Shown: positions 21,988 to 32,111 of the stretch, in pieces | Position numbering within the stretch: the first letter of the stretch is position 1 | How the letters are laid out: every line of letters begins with the position of its first letter | Position numbers and translations under genes: made by a program | The notes under the pieces: generated by a model | Seen by the model: the letters and a program-made list of their open reading frames with translations, nothing else | What the model was told of the DNA's origin: nothing | Databases searched by the model: none | Assembly (NCBI RefSeq): GCF_042186555.1 | Contig: NC_133324.1 | Span: 194,332,140 to 194,396,139, forward strand | Reading direction: 5' to 3' | DNA length: 64,000 nucleotides | Source: Aquarana catesbeiana | Lineage: Eukaryota; Chordata; Amphibia; Anura; Ranidae

Positions 21988-23045
21988 TTAACTGCTTCCC
22001 TCCCTTGTCATTGTAAAATAACGGAGGGCGGGAAACCTATTGTTCTGGGAGGACATCATATGACGTCCCCCCGAGAACGCACTTTGCATGGCTTCTCTGG
22101 GTCGTGCTCCGTCACCCGCTGCATCCACTGGACACAGCAGATAACTGATCACTATACCGTCCCACTACCAATGTCATGTGATTGCTGTGACCAATCACAG
22201 CAGATCACATGACAGTTGTAAACAATGAATGGCTTCCTTTGTGCCATTCACTGTATACAATTGTGTTGCTAGCTGTGATTGGTCACAGTGATCACATGGA
22301 CCAATCACAGCCCATTTGTACCATGTGATTGGCTGTGACCAATTTCAGCTAATCACAACAATAAACAGTGTCTACTGTCATACAGTAAAAATATTGAAAT
22401 TCACTGCTATAAGCAAGTATTGTATGTAAAAAAAAAAATCTTGATCAAATCCCCAGAGTCATACAGTGTTACTATGGGAACAGTGTATTGCTCTGGTCAC
22501 AGTATGTCAAAAAAAATGTCAAAAAAATAAATAAAAATATTTTTTTAAATTGAAAACAAAGTTATAAATATATATATATTTTTTTACATACTGTCACCAG
22601 TCAGTGTCCCTGGTCACTGCCACACCAGCTATATGATGACGCTGTATTGCACTGGTGGTAGTATATAAAAAAATAAATATTTGAAAAAAAAAATGTTTCC
22701 CTTCATTTTCCAAAACGCTGCCAAACAATTCCCACTTCAAAAAAACATGCCATGCCTCTTACTAAATACCCCAGACTGTATACAAAAAGGTCATTTGGGG
22801 ATAGTTGTACTGTCCTGGCGTTTTCGGGCCTCAAGAAACTAGATAGACTGTCAGTACATCAGGATTCATCAGTGATTAAATACCACCAAAAAAAAGCTCT
22901 ATTTGTGTGAAAAAAATGATAGAAATTTCAAATAGGTACAGTGCTGCATGACAGCGCAATTGTCATTCAAAGTGCGACAGCTCTGAAACCTGAACATTGG
23001 CCAGGGCAGGAAGGGGTTGAAAGTGCCCTGTATCGAAGTGGTTAC
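21988..23045. mobile_element. Non-autonomous piggyBac-type element, second copy of the 3848 family
   Basis: It starts TTAACTGCTTCCCTCCC and ends CGAAGTGG followed by TTAC, a one-base decay of TTAA. It shares the whole order of blocks with 3848-5082: CATATGACGTCCC, CAGCAGATCACATGACAG, CATACTGTCACCAGTCAG, AAAGTGCGACAG. No transposase. Confidence 0.68.
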
Positions 23046-23934
23046 GGGGTCCACAGGATTGTTAAGGAAGCTATGTATCTGTGTACATTGGAATACAGTG
23101 CACGTTGTTTGTGAGTGGATTTTTTTGGCTTTGGGTTGTATTTATGCATACAGTTGTGCTCATAGGTTTACATACCCTGGCAGAATTTATGATTTCTTGG
23201 CCATTTTTCAGAGTATGAATGATAACACAAAAACTTTTATTTCACTCATGGTTAGTGTTTGGCTGAAGCCATTTATTATCAATCAACTGTGTTTACTCTT
23301 TTTAACCACTTCAGCTCCGGAAGATTTGGCTGCTCAATGACCACAGCACTTTTTAGAATTTGGCACTGCGCTGTTTTAACTGGTAATTGCGCGGTCATGC
23401 AAAGTTGTACCCAAACGAAATTTGTGACCTTTTTTTCCCCACAAATAGAGCTTTCTTTTGATGGTATTTAATTGCCTCTGTGATTTTTATTTTTTGCGCT
23501 ATAAATGGAAAAAGACCGAAAAATTTGAAAAAAAATTGATATTTTCTACTTTTTGTTATAAAAAAAATCCAATAAACTCAATTTTAGTCATACATTTAGG
23601 CCAAAATGTATTCAGCCACATGTCTTTGGTAAAAAAAATTTCATTAAGCATATATTTATTGGTTTGCGCAAAAGTTATAGCATCTACAAACTACACTACT
23701 ATACATTTTCTGGAATGTATGCAACTTTTAGTTTATGACTGCCTATCTAATTTCTTTAGGTGCTAAATGGTAGGACAGTACAACCCCCCCCCCCCCCCCC
23801 AAATGACTCCATTTTGAAAAGTAGACACCCCAAGGAAATTGCTAAGAGGCATGTTGAGCCCATTGAATATTTTATTTTTTTGTCACAAGTGATTGAAAAA
23901 TGACAAAAAAAAAATTACACAAAGTTGTCATTAA

Positions 23935-24083
23935 ATGATATATTGCTCACACATGCAATGGTTATATGTAGAATTACACCCCAAAATACATTCTGGTGGT
24001 ATCCCCATACTCAGGAGAAGCAGCAGAATGTATTTTGGGGTGTAATTCCACATATCCCCATGGCATGTTTGAGCAATATATCA
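23935..24083. repeat. Palindrome inside element D
   Basis: ATGATATATTGCTCA, ATGTAGAATTACACCCC and AAAATACATTCTG on the left recur inverted as CAGAATGTATTTT, GGGGTGTAATTCCACAT and TGAGCAATATATCAT on the right. It is the counterpart of the larger palindrome in element C. Confidence 0.82.
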
Positions 24084-24453
24084 TTTAGTGACAACTTTGT
24101 GCAAAAGAAAAAAAAAAAAAAGTTTGTAAATTTCCAGAAACTTGTGGCAAAATATTAAATATTCCATGGACTCAATATGCCTATCAGCAAATAGCTTGGG
24201 GTGTCCACTTTCTAAAAAGGGGTCATTGTGGGGGGGGGGGGGGTTTGAACTGTCCTGGCATTTTATGCACAACATTAGAAGCTTATGTCACACCTCACCC
24301 ACCCTTCTAACCTGTTGCTGTCAAGTTAAATAAATCAGTGCTGCAGCTGAATGGCGTAACTGCTAAGCAAATGATGGTTAACAATAAAACAAAGTAACAT
24401 TACATTATAACAGTAAGACATACCATACCTGCAAAGAAAATACAATAAAACAG

Positions 24454-25399
24454 TCAAAAAAATAAAACATTCTGCTCGGATCGCGTCCTGGTCATGGAGG
24501 CGGAGAACACGGGCATATGGTGAATTGAGTCAGTGGACCAATATGACCGCAACTCGTTCTTTTTAGTAATACCCATGAGGAGGGATAGGCCCAGTAAGGT
24601 CTTAAATTCGGTGACCGTAATAGGTCTCCAATCTCTGGCAAGGAACAACTGGGGATTAGCGGCGATGAATTGACCAGCATACAAATTGCTTTGGTCCCAA
24701 ATAGATCAATGGAGCTCTTCCATGAAAAACAGCGAATAAAAATCAAGTGACATAAAATCAACTGTTTCCACCCGAATTCCGGGTTGGTCTGTGAATGGGG
24801 GAAGTACGAGTAATGCAGAAGTGGTGGGCTCCCAATTCGGAAGGGCACTATGGGCTCGAGGGGCCTGTGTTTGTCTTCTTCTTGGTAGCTGCGGGACACT
24901 AGTTGTGCTAGCCACCTCACCAGCTTGAACTGCACATATGGGATTCATAACGTCACCACGTGATACTGCAGTGCTGATTTGACTACGACCAAGATGTACT
25001 AGGCCAACTGGCGCTTCAGTTCACCAGAAAGATGAGCGGCACTAGTACTGGCTCTCTGCTCCATACGAGAGCCCTGCGGTTCTTGCACCTCAACAACAGC
25101 AGAAGAACGGGTCGGGTACGCCTGACCTTGGCAGGGACCTCTACTCCATCATCAGAACTATCTGTCAGGGTGCCGCTGCTGCCTACTGGTTCGTATTCTG
25201 AGCCAGAATCGGACAGATGGGTGACTTCTTCTTCACTCCCATCTGTCATGCTCAGGAACATGTGGGCCTCTTCACTAGTGTACCTTTGATTGAACATTTT
25301 GGCCTCTAAATTTACTGGTACACTAGTGAGACTCAAAGGAAAAAAAAGCACCTGACTGTCAACGACTGCTTCAAACGCTACCAAAAAAACAGTTAGCAT
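24454..25399 (-). pseudogene. piggyBac transposase N-terminal pseudogene
   Basis: The acidic N-terminus lies at about 25295-25130: KMFNQRYTSEEAHMFLSM, then a Ser/Asp/Glu-rich stretch, as in piggyBac transposases before the catalytic domain. After a frameshift the conserved first block reads PPFTDQPGIRVETVDFMSLD and FYSLFFMEELH. One in-frame TGA (near 24704) interrupts it, and the same frame continues with LYAGQFIAANPQLFLARDWR, TVTEFKTLLGLSLLMGITKK and LRSYWSTDSIHHMPVFSASM. The frame is lost at about 24470. The catalytic Asp motifs and the zinc-binding tail are absent, so this copy and the remnant in element C keep complementary parts. Confidence 0.88.
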
Positions 25400-26176
25400 T
25401 CACAGGGATCAGGCCTGACTCTGCGAATGCTGCAGTTATGTGTTTTGTAAGTGACAGTGATCGATCGACACTGCACTTCGTTGGGCTGGGCTGGGCTGGG
25501 CGGAGGGGCTAAACGCAGGTGCTAGCAGGTATCTGGGCTGATCCTACTAACACTGCATTTTTAGGAACTCTAAACTACTGGGGACGCTAGTATAGATCTG
25601 ATCAGATCAGATATTGATCCGTTCAGACACTATACTGCTAAGGGAGGTGTATGGTGCGTGGGTGGGTGTTAGCGCTACCGGCACTAATCTGACGCTGCCT
25701 GGGTTGACGCAGACCCTAATTGATGCCAAAACCTAACTGATATCACCTGTCGGATGATCAGGGGTTTAAACCTTTATTTAGATAGTATACGGTGGGTACC
25801 CTGACGCTATAAAAAAATAACTAGCTAACCAGCATCACCCGTGACACTAATACGGTGATCAATAGTGACGGGGTGATCAAGGGGTTAAACCTTTATTAGT
25901 GGGGTTAAGGGGGGGTCCCTAGACCTATCTGGGCTTACCACTAAATACCCTAACACTGACTTTTGTCACAAATGACACCAGTACAGTGATAAAAAAAAAT
26001 ATGAACACTGCACTGGGTGACACAGTGACAGGGAGTGAAGGGGTTAACTGGGGGGGATGGGGGGGTGACAAGTGTGCCTATGTGTACTGTGTCAGTGTAG
26101 TGTTGGTGCAACTTACTCTGAGATGTCTTCTCTCCTCTCTCTGGAACGGAAAAGAGTTCCACGAGGGGAGATGACA

Positions 26177-26219
26177 TCACTTCCCCTGCCTGTGTTTACA
26201 CTTACACAGACAGGGGAGG
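26177..26219. repeat. Stem-loop near right end of element D
   Basis: TCCCCTGCCTGTGT pairs with ACACAGACAGGGGA across a short loop. It corresponds in position to the stems near the right ends of elements A and C. Confidence 0.55.
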
Positions 26220-26425
26220 TTTTCATTTGTCAAGACTGATTAGCAGGTCCAGGCCAGAAATCAATGGCCTGGGGACTGATCGGTTCTGAAGCAAATCCAA
26301 TCGTCGCGGCCGCCTAGGGGGCAAGCGCGTGCGCGTGCGCGCCCGACATACAGCTACGAAGCTTCGCCCCAGCCGAGAGCCGACCTGCCGCAGTATAACT
26401 GTGGCGGCTGGCCGGAACTGGTTAA

Positions 26426-26690
26426 ATCATAATGACAACAGAAACTTGCCAAATGACCTTGATCAAAAGTTTACATACTCCAGTTCTTAATACCGTGTAT
26501 TGCCCCCTTTAACATCAATGACTGCTTAATGTCTTTTGTGGTATTTGTGGATGAGACACTTTATCTTCTCAGTTGGTAAAGTTGCCCATTCCTCTTGGCA
26601 AAAACCCTCCAGTTCCTGTACATTTTTGCATGAACTGCACATTTGAGATCTCCCCAGAGTGGTTTAATGATATTGAGGTCAGGAGACTTA
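26426..26690 (-). pseudogene. Tc1 transposase C-terminal remnant
   Basis: Read on the minus strand from 26690, the sequence gives KSPDLNIIKPLWGDLKCAVH, the block around the third catalytic residue of Tc1 transposases. The family pattern is SPDLNPIENLW with catalytic Glu. Here the position reads Lys (NIIKPLW), so the catalytic acid is lost. It is followed by RNWRVFAKRNGQLYQLRR in a shifted frame. It belongs to the N-terminal half at 27077-27555. Confidence 0.75.
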
Positions 26691-27076
26691 GGCCCCATGT
26701 ACACTGCTGCTGCTAAACGGACGTTCAGAGGCAGTTGGACACTTTTTTCAACTACCCCTGAACTAATTCAATGTTATCTTATGTGTACATGTACATAGGT
26801 TTGTTTACTGTCGTTTTTAGGCAGTTGCGTTTATAGGCCTTTTTTTGAAGGCAAAAAAATGAGTACAGACGCCGAAGTTTCCGCCGTTTCAGACGCTAAA
26901 GGCGGCTAAACGCGGTAACCCGCGTTTCGTTTATAGGCGTTTTTCGTTTTTGGCCATTTAAAAAAAAAACATTTTTTTTTTTTTTTAGAAACGCTTCTAA
27001 ACCCAAAAGTGGCAAAATGTGGCATGTAAACGTGGCAAAACTGACGTTTTAAACGTGGGTTACTATCTGTCAATTT
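26691..27076. repeat. Foreign segment replacing the Tc1 catalytic core
   Basis: It begins GGCCCCATGTACACTGCTGC, like the termini of hAT-like MITEs, and contains a poly-A/poly-T stretch and AAACG/CGTTT words (GTAAACGTGG, AAACGTGGG). Tc1 coding sequence resumes on both sides with about 120 codons missing. No clear second terminus or target duplication was found. It may be a MITE inserted and later shortened together with its flank. Confidence 0.45.
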
Positions 27077-27555
27077 AAATCATTCAGGAGAGGTTGGAAA
27101 AACTCTCATCACTCTAAATGACTTTGTGCCAGAAGGTTTGAGGCTTGTCTCTGTGCTTTTTGGCATATTGTAAGCAGGATACTTTGTGGCATTTGCGCAG
27201 TAATGGCTTTCTTCTGGCGACTCGACCATGCAGCCCATCTTTCTTCAAGTGCCTCCTTATTGTGCATCTTGAAACAGTCACACCACATGTTTTCAGAGAG
27301 TCCTGTATTTCACCTGAAGTTATTTGTGGGTTTTTCTTTGCATCCTGAACAATTTCCCTGGCAGTTGTGGCTGAAATTTTAGTTGGTCTACCTGACCGTG
27401 GTTTGGTTTCAGCAGAACCCCTCATTTTCCACTTCTTGATTAGAGTTTGAACACTGCTGATTGGCATTCTCAATTCCTTGGATATGTTTTCCTGTTTTAT
27501 ACAGTTCAGCTACCTTTTCCCACAGATCCTTTGACAATTTTTTTGCTTTCCCCAT
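27077..27555 (-). pseudogene. Tc1 transposase N-terminal pseudogene
   Basis: An ATG at 27555 opens MGKAKKLSKDLWEKVAELYK, the first helix-turn-helix. A small deletion then shifts frame, and the reading continues at 27487 as RMPISSVQTLIKKWKMRGSA. The GRPR-like linker reads RSGRPTKISA and the second helix-turn-helix CGVTVSRCTIRRHLKKDGLH. The frame stays open to FWHKVI, then TAG, then SDE, the start of the first catalytic motif, before homology ends near 27077. The coding half is well preserved but cannot give an active enzyme. Confidence 0.88.
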
Positions 27556-27640
27556 GACTCATAATCAAGAAACATCAGAGCAGCACTGGATGAAAGATGC
27601 AAGGGTCTGTCAGGAGTCCAGAAACTCATTGACCTTTTAT

Positions 27641-27664
27641 ACACACACACACACACACACACAC
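27641..27664. repeat. (AC)n microsatellite
   Basis: Twelve AC dinucleotides in the right arm of the Tc1 element, between the transposase start and the terminal repeat. Confidence 0.95.
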
Positions 27665-27981
27665 TAACTACAAGCAAACAGATCACTGGTGAGGATGGTT
27701 ATCTTTAATAGCCATTTAAACCCCTTTTTTGTCAACTTGTATGCATGTTATCAGGCCAAATCACCAGTGTATGTAAACTTTTGGGTCAGGGTCATTTGGC
27801 TAGTTTCTGTTGTCATTATGATTTAAAAAGAGTGAACACAGTTGATTGATAATACATGGCTTCAGCCAAACACTAACCACGAGTGAAAGAAAAGTTTTTG
27901 TGTTATCATTCATATTCTCTGAAAAATGGTCAAGAAATCATAAATTCTGCCAGGGTATGGAAACTTATGAGCTCAACGGTA

Positions 27982-28818
27982 TTTTGCAATGAGAGTTATT
28001 TTTGAATCCTTGAGCAAATACTGCTTGAGTGGTGCATAGAAGAGTTGGAGGTCTGGTGTATGCGGAGAAATTAGTGAAGTTTATCAAAGAGGAGACAGAA
28101 CTACCAACTTAAAGGGCAAGGGGCAAATAGACCTTACTGCAAAGAGGGTCTTATCCTCTGTGTAAGCAGTGTGGAAGGGGGAGGAGCACGATATAAATGC
28201 TGGATCTCATAATTATATTGTAATATCACCAATAAGAGGGATTTTGATTATATAGTGAAAACACAAGCACGTGGAAGATAGAAGTGTTGGGACTTTTGAT
28301 TGCATGCATTTTCACATTATGAATGAGTTTTATTTCTTTCTTTCTTTATTTATCCATTGTTGAACATTTATATTTATCACCTTTTGTACTTATATCAGAT
28401 ATATGCAATTGAATCAAATGGAGTTGTGAGACACACACATAGCGAAATACTTGGCACTGCTACACTTTTTCTTTGGTTCTGACTTTTAAAAAGGTTCCCC
28501 TGAATTGCATAGAACAAACTGATTCATGTGATAGCATTAGAACATTGTGCACTTGTGCACTTCCAGAAATAGTGGAAAGAAAACCGTGTTCTATGTTTAC
28601 TGTTAATGCTACCATGTGGTCTTGCAGGATTCTAAAACTGAAGAACTGACCTTGTCAAGAGGTATTTCAAGCGATTCAGTCCAAGAAAGATGACATTATA
28701 CACTTTGTTTATATAACAGCAGCCTTTATAACCTCAACATTTCCCTGTTGGCAGCCTTTATACAATATGGGTTTGCAAAAACCTCCATCTATTAGTGTCT
28801 TCCTGGTTATCTCATATA

Positions 28819-28821
<3 letters not shown>
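27982..28821. other. No gene recognised; 3' flank of the TIR-adaptor gene
   Basis: This is AT-rich DNA between the Tc1 element and the TA microsatellite, downstream of the adaptor gene (minus strand). It may include its 3' untranslated region. No repeats with clear ends and no other coding pattern were seen. Confidence 0.3.

Positions 28822-28868
<47 letters not shown>
28822..28868. repeat. (TA)n microsatellite
   Basis: About 23 TA units, 13 bp beyond the stop codon of the adaptor gene. On the gene's strand an ATTAAA hexamer (about 28871-28876) lies between the two and could serve as a weak polyadenylation signal. Confidence 0.93.
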
Positions 28869-28871
<3 letters not shown>

Positions 28872-28881
28872 TTTAATAATG

Positions 28882-29508
28882 TTATATTTCTCTTTGTTCC
28901 ATGCTCTCCTTCTCAGCCTTCCATGTTGCATAATGCTTCTGATATATGGACTCTTGGAAGGTTCTTTCCACTAGCCGATTGAACTCTGGACTCTTTTCTT
29001 CCAAGGCGTTAAAAAGATTTATTGGAAAGGGTGTCTTGTCTCTTGGCAGGTAATTGTCTTTCGGTCTCACTGGGATCACGGTGTTATATTTATGATACAT
29101 ATTAATGGAATTGATTAACGTGGCATGGGTCTGGAACTCACACCAAGTTTCTTTGAGGAAGTTCTCAGTGAGTAATATAATAGTCCAGGCTGATCCATTT
29201 ATTGCATTGTCCAGGGTTTTAAATATATGCTGTCCTGCAGGCATTTCTGCAAATATAAGCCCTGGCTTGACGTGGAAAGTATCTTGCAACAAATCCTTCA
29301 TTCTCATGGCCTCAGTGATATCTGTTTCAGCATGAAGAATTACAAATTTATAAAACATTTCTTTGTTATCTTCATTGAGTAAAGAGTCCATTTGTGGTGT
29401 CATCGTGTTGTCGTTTGAGCAGCATGCAGGGTCTTCCTTACTGATCTGAATTTGATTTGCTCTGCCAGCATCTAATGGAGGTTTCCTTTGTTGATTAATG
29501 TTTCCCAT
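28882..29508 (-). CDS. ticam2: TIR-domain adaptor, TICAM2 (TRAM) orthologue
   Basis: The intact 208-residue frame matches TICAM2/TRAM, the bridging adaptor that links TLR4 to TICAM1 (TRIF) at plasma and endosomal membranes. It starts MGNINQQ, with Gly2 in a context suited to N-myristoylation, which anchors mammalian TRAM. Residues 1-50 are a poorly conserved leader. The TIR domain runs from about 53 to 190: box 1 FVILHAETD (55-63), the BB loop FAEMPAGQH (86-94, Pro90), NGSAWTIILLTENFLKETWC (104-123) and the box-3-like FQESIYQ (184-190). The mammalian acidic Glu-Asp-Asp motif reads Glu-Thr-Asp here, and the BB-loop Cys after Pro is Ala. The family is usually about 235 residues with one coding exon, as here. 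The start has A at -3 and G at +4. Function is inferred from similarity. Confidence 0.9.
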   Translation of the reverse strand: MGNINQQRKPPLDAGRANQIQISKEDPACCSNDNTMTPQMDSLLNEDNKEMFYKFVILHAETDITEAMRMKDLLQDTFHVKPGLIFAEMPAGQHIFKTLDNAINGSAWTIILLTENFLKETWCEFQTHATLINSINMYHKYNTVIPVRPKDNYLPRDKTPFPINLFNALEEKSPEFNRLVERTFQESIYQKHYATWKAEKESMEQREI

Positions 29509-29542
29509 TATGTTAAATCATTATCCCCTTTTAGTGTGTTCT
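29509..29542 (-). promoter_or_regulatory. 5' UTR end and 3' splice site of ticam2 coding exon
   Basis: On the minus strand a pyrimidine-rich tract ends TTCTATTTATTTTAG (AG at 29542-29541), 32 bases before the ATG. This fits a coding exon that begins in the 5' UTR, with further non-coding exon(s) at higher coordinates. I could not identify those exons. Sequence-based inference only. Confidence 0.5.
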
Positions 29543-29992
29543 AAAATAAATAGAAAGAAGTTTAATTACTTAGATTTTAATTTAATTAGGCGTGGAGATG
29601 GTAAAAGTGCAATAGTATATACCACGTTATGAAAGCACTATCTCTGGCAATTCCATTTTTGGCACTTTTACCAAAAATCACAATAAAATACACCTGTCCA
29701 AAGACAAACAAATGGGCTGCCTTTGCAAATTCTGTGTAGGCAGGAGCTGCCATGGCGGGAGCCCTGTTGGGGGTCCCGAAGGTGGACTTTGTGCCCAGAT
29801 AGACTAGACTTACTAATTGCTAACAAGGTATTATCTATTATTGGGCAGAGGCACCAGGGCTTGAGAGGTGAATACCAAATGATGTCTATGGGAACTGTAA
29901 TAGAATGTGAAGCTGTAATTGAAGAAATGGCTTCAGTACAGTGAGTTCCGTTGCTAATGATTTCTGCCTAGTCTGAATTTTATTCAAGAACA
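29543..29992. other. Upstream flank of ticam2, probable intron
   Basis: No coding exon or promoter could be recognised. The plus-strand frame at 29723-29944 has no familiar content. Confidence 0.35.
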
Positions 29993-31903
29993 TGGGAAAG
30001 GGTACTAATTAAGTAACCAAAATGGGACTTTTAAGGCGTGGAAACAATGGAGCGGCAACAGGAAAAATAATAATCATAATATTTATTGAAAAAAGTTCAT
30101 AATATATCACAATGTTCAAAAAAAAGTTAAAAACATGAAAAAATTATTTTGTACAGTGAGCCCTTGTGCGTCTACGCGTTTCGCCGTGAGGTTTCTTCAG
30201 GACACGATCAAGGTTCAAAGACGTAACATATACAAGAAAATCTTACTATCTGAAATGAGATATATTTCAATTAAAATCACAATAAAAAAAAATTACTTAC
30301 ATACACGTATTGGACCATATTAAATTAAAAAGCATATGCTAGACTATCCACGAGAAACCAGAAGAAACAGAGACCCCCAAAAAAGGAAGATACCTTAAAA
30401 GGACTAGGCCTCCTGTACAAGTTTGTAGTAGCTAGGAGGTTTCCAAGAAACATAAGATGTTTATGGCAAACTATAAAAGGGTGAATGCAATTAATTCCAA
30501 TGAGTAATATATGAGACAATGAATAATTTAAATAATGTAAGGGGCAAAAAACTACCTACTAGTATGTAGCCTTTAAACAATGATACAGCAGGGGCAAAAG
30601 TGCAGCTTGTGTTCAAAGGTGAAAGTGACCACCGGAACAAAGACACTGCAGCAACTAGGATCCAAAAGGGAAAGAGGCAAACCTTGATAGAGTTAAGCAA
30701 AGCTAGTGGCATGTAATACAGCCCGAACTAGCGTATGCTGCCTACCGACAGGAAATATATAAAAAAAAAGACAACATTACACATATTGATCGGTAGGTGG
30801 CCAGAGCCATGGCTGCACAGATGAAGGCTCAAGTACTTACATGAAAGTTGGACGGGATAAATGTGCCCCTGGGAGACAGCCGGGTGCTGTACACAGCGTC
30901 CCTGCATCAGCACAGACTATTTATATTGCCCAGCCATGTCCCCATAAACCAACGAGGTAGCGTCGAATGGCGCACTTGCGTCAGGACGTCACTAATAGAA
31001 AGGATTATGGGGGTTGTAGGCATCTTAGCGGACAAAAACTCCGCTCGATTTGCACATGCGCACAATGAAAAAAGCAAAGGAACTGGATTATGGGAGTTGT
31101 AGGAGGCGTGACGAGCGGAGCTTCGCTCAGATCACGCTGGTATATAAGCAATAAAGGGAAGGGAACTTACTAAGATACAGATACGATATGTAAGCATAGG
31201 AAAAAGGTGCTGTTAGTAGTAATGCCTATATAAAGCAACATGAGGAGGCAGAAGGAAAAATATCTTCTATATGGGCACCAGATATTGTTGCTAGTGGATC
31301 CGTGAACAGAAAGCATAGGCTAGACAAAACAATAATACATATGAACATTTGTGAATTAGTTACAGATATAATCATAAGTTTTTATTCCATTGTTTGGAGG
31401 TAAAACTAGAGTAGTTAGCATGAAAAAATGCCAGATAAAAAACAAAAAATACGTAGTAAGAACACATTACTAGACATCGTGTGATATGTCGCTGATCCAT
31501 TAATGGGATCCCTTACTGATTGCTTAATTAAATAGCGACTGTAAATGAAGCGGAGAAGAATATATCATTATCAAATATGCAGACAGCTTATAGGAAAACA
31601 CAGGGTAAGCAACAATGAAGGGAAAGGGAAGAGAGGACAGCAGGATGTACGGAAGGCTAACCAGTGTTATGTAGGGGTCTACAGACCTCGATCGTGTCCT
31701 GAAGAAGCCTTACGGGGAAACGTGTAGACGCACAAGGGCTCACTGCACAAAATCATTTTTTTCATGTTTTTAACTTTTTTTTAATATTGTGATATAATAT
31801 GAACTTTTTTCAATAAATATTATGACTATTATTTTTCCTGTTGCCTCTCCATTTTTTCCATGCTATAAAAGTCCCATTTTGGTTACTTAATTAGTACCCT
31901 TTC
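29993..31903. mobile_element. Foldback element with ~220-bp inverted arms
   Basis: The left arm (29993-30217) and right arm (31677-31903) are inverted copies: GGAAAGGGTACTAATTAAGT, GTAACCAAAATGGGAC, TATTTATTGAAAAAAGTTCA, GCCCTTGTGCGTCTACGCG and CTTCAGGACACGATC all recur reversed. The 1.46-kb centre has no long open frame and no recognisable gene. The inner arm ends carry a GAAGAAGCC...GAAACG core seen in several other repeats here. It lies 450 bp upstream of ticam2. Superfamily unknown. Confidence 0.85.
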
Positions 31904-32111
31904 CTATTTTCCTGAATTTGCGGATGTAGCATCAGGAGTGCTTCCCCTTCTCATTTATTCAGGAACATATTAAGACATATCATATAAAGTGGTCATACTA
32001 ATAGGAAAGGCATTGTAGGGAAAAGATACAGTACAGGTGTCCTGAGAACGGCTAAATTAAACCTTGGAAGGTTGTGTCGCCATTGCTAGTGAGTAGTGAC
32101 TACAGTATAAA
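31904..32111. other. No gene recognised
   Basis: Short AT-rich spacer between two repeats, with nothing identifiable. Confidence 0.3.

Larger units (their letters stand above)
23302..26425 (-). mobile_element. piggyBac-type element D inserted in Tc1
   Basis: TTAA lies at both ends (23302-23305, 26422-26425), with CCACTTCAGCTCCGGAAG at the left. The right end (CTGGCCGGAACTGG) is of the element C type. It carries a short palindrome (23935-24083), N-terminal transposase remnants on the minus strand (24454-25399) and one copy of the 355-bp unit. The right arm of the host Tc1 shows the same site uninterrupted at 27816-27830, so insertion was exact at TTAA. Confidence 0.9.
23151..27979 (-). mobile_element. 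Tc1 element carrying nested insertions
   Basis: The left terminus CAGTTGTGCTCATAGGTTTA and the diverged right terminus (AAACTTATGAGCTCAACGG) are inverted, with TA outside each (23149-23150, 27980-27981). The arms are long, about 200 bp, as in Tc1 elements with inverted-repeat/direct-repeat ends. A piggyBac element (23302-26425) sits in the left arm. A second foreign segment (about 26690-27075) lies where the catalytic core of the transposase should be. Without these the Tc1 is about 1.3 kb, close to the normal 1.6 kb. Confidence 0.92.

Noticed and set aside
29723..29944. 73-residue frame upstream of ticam2 as a possible first coding exon
   Set aside because: It lies on the opposite strand to ticam2 and shows no familiar motif.
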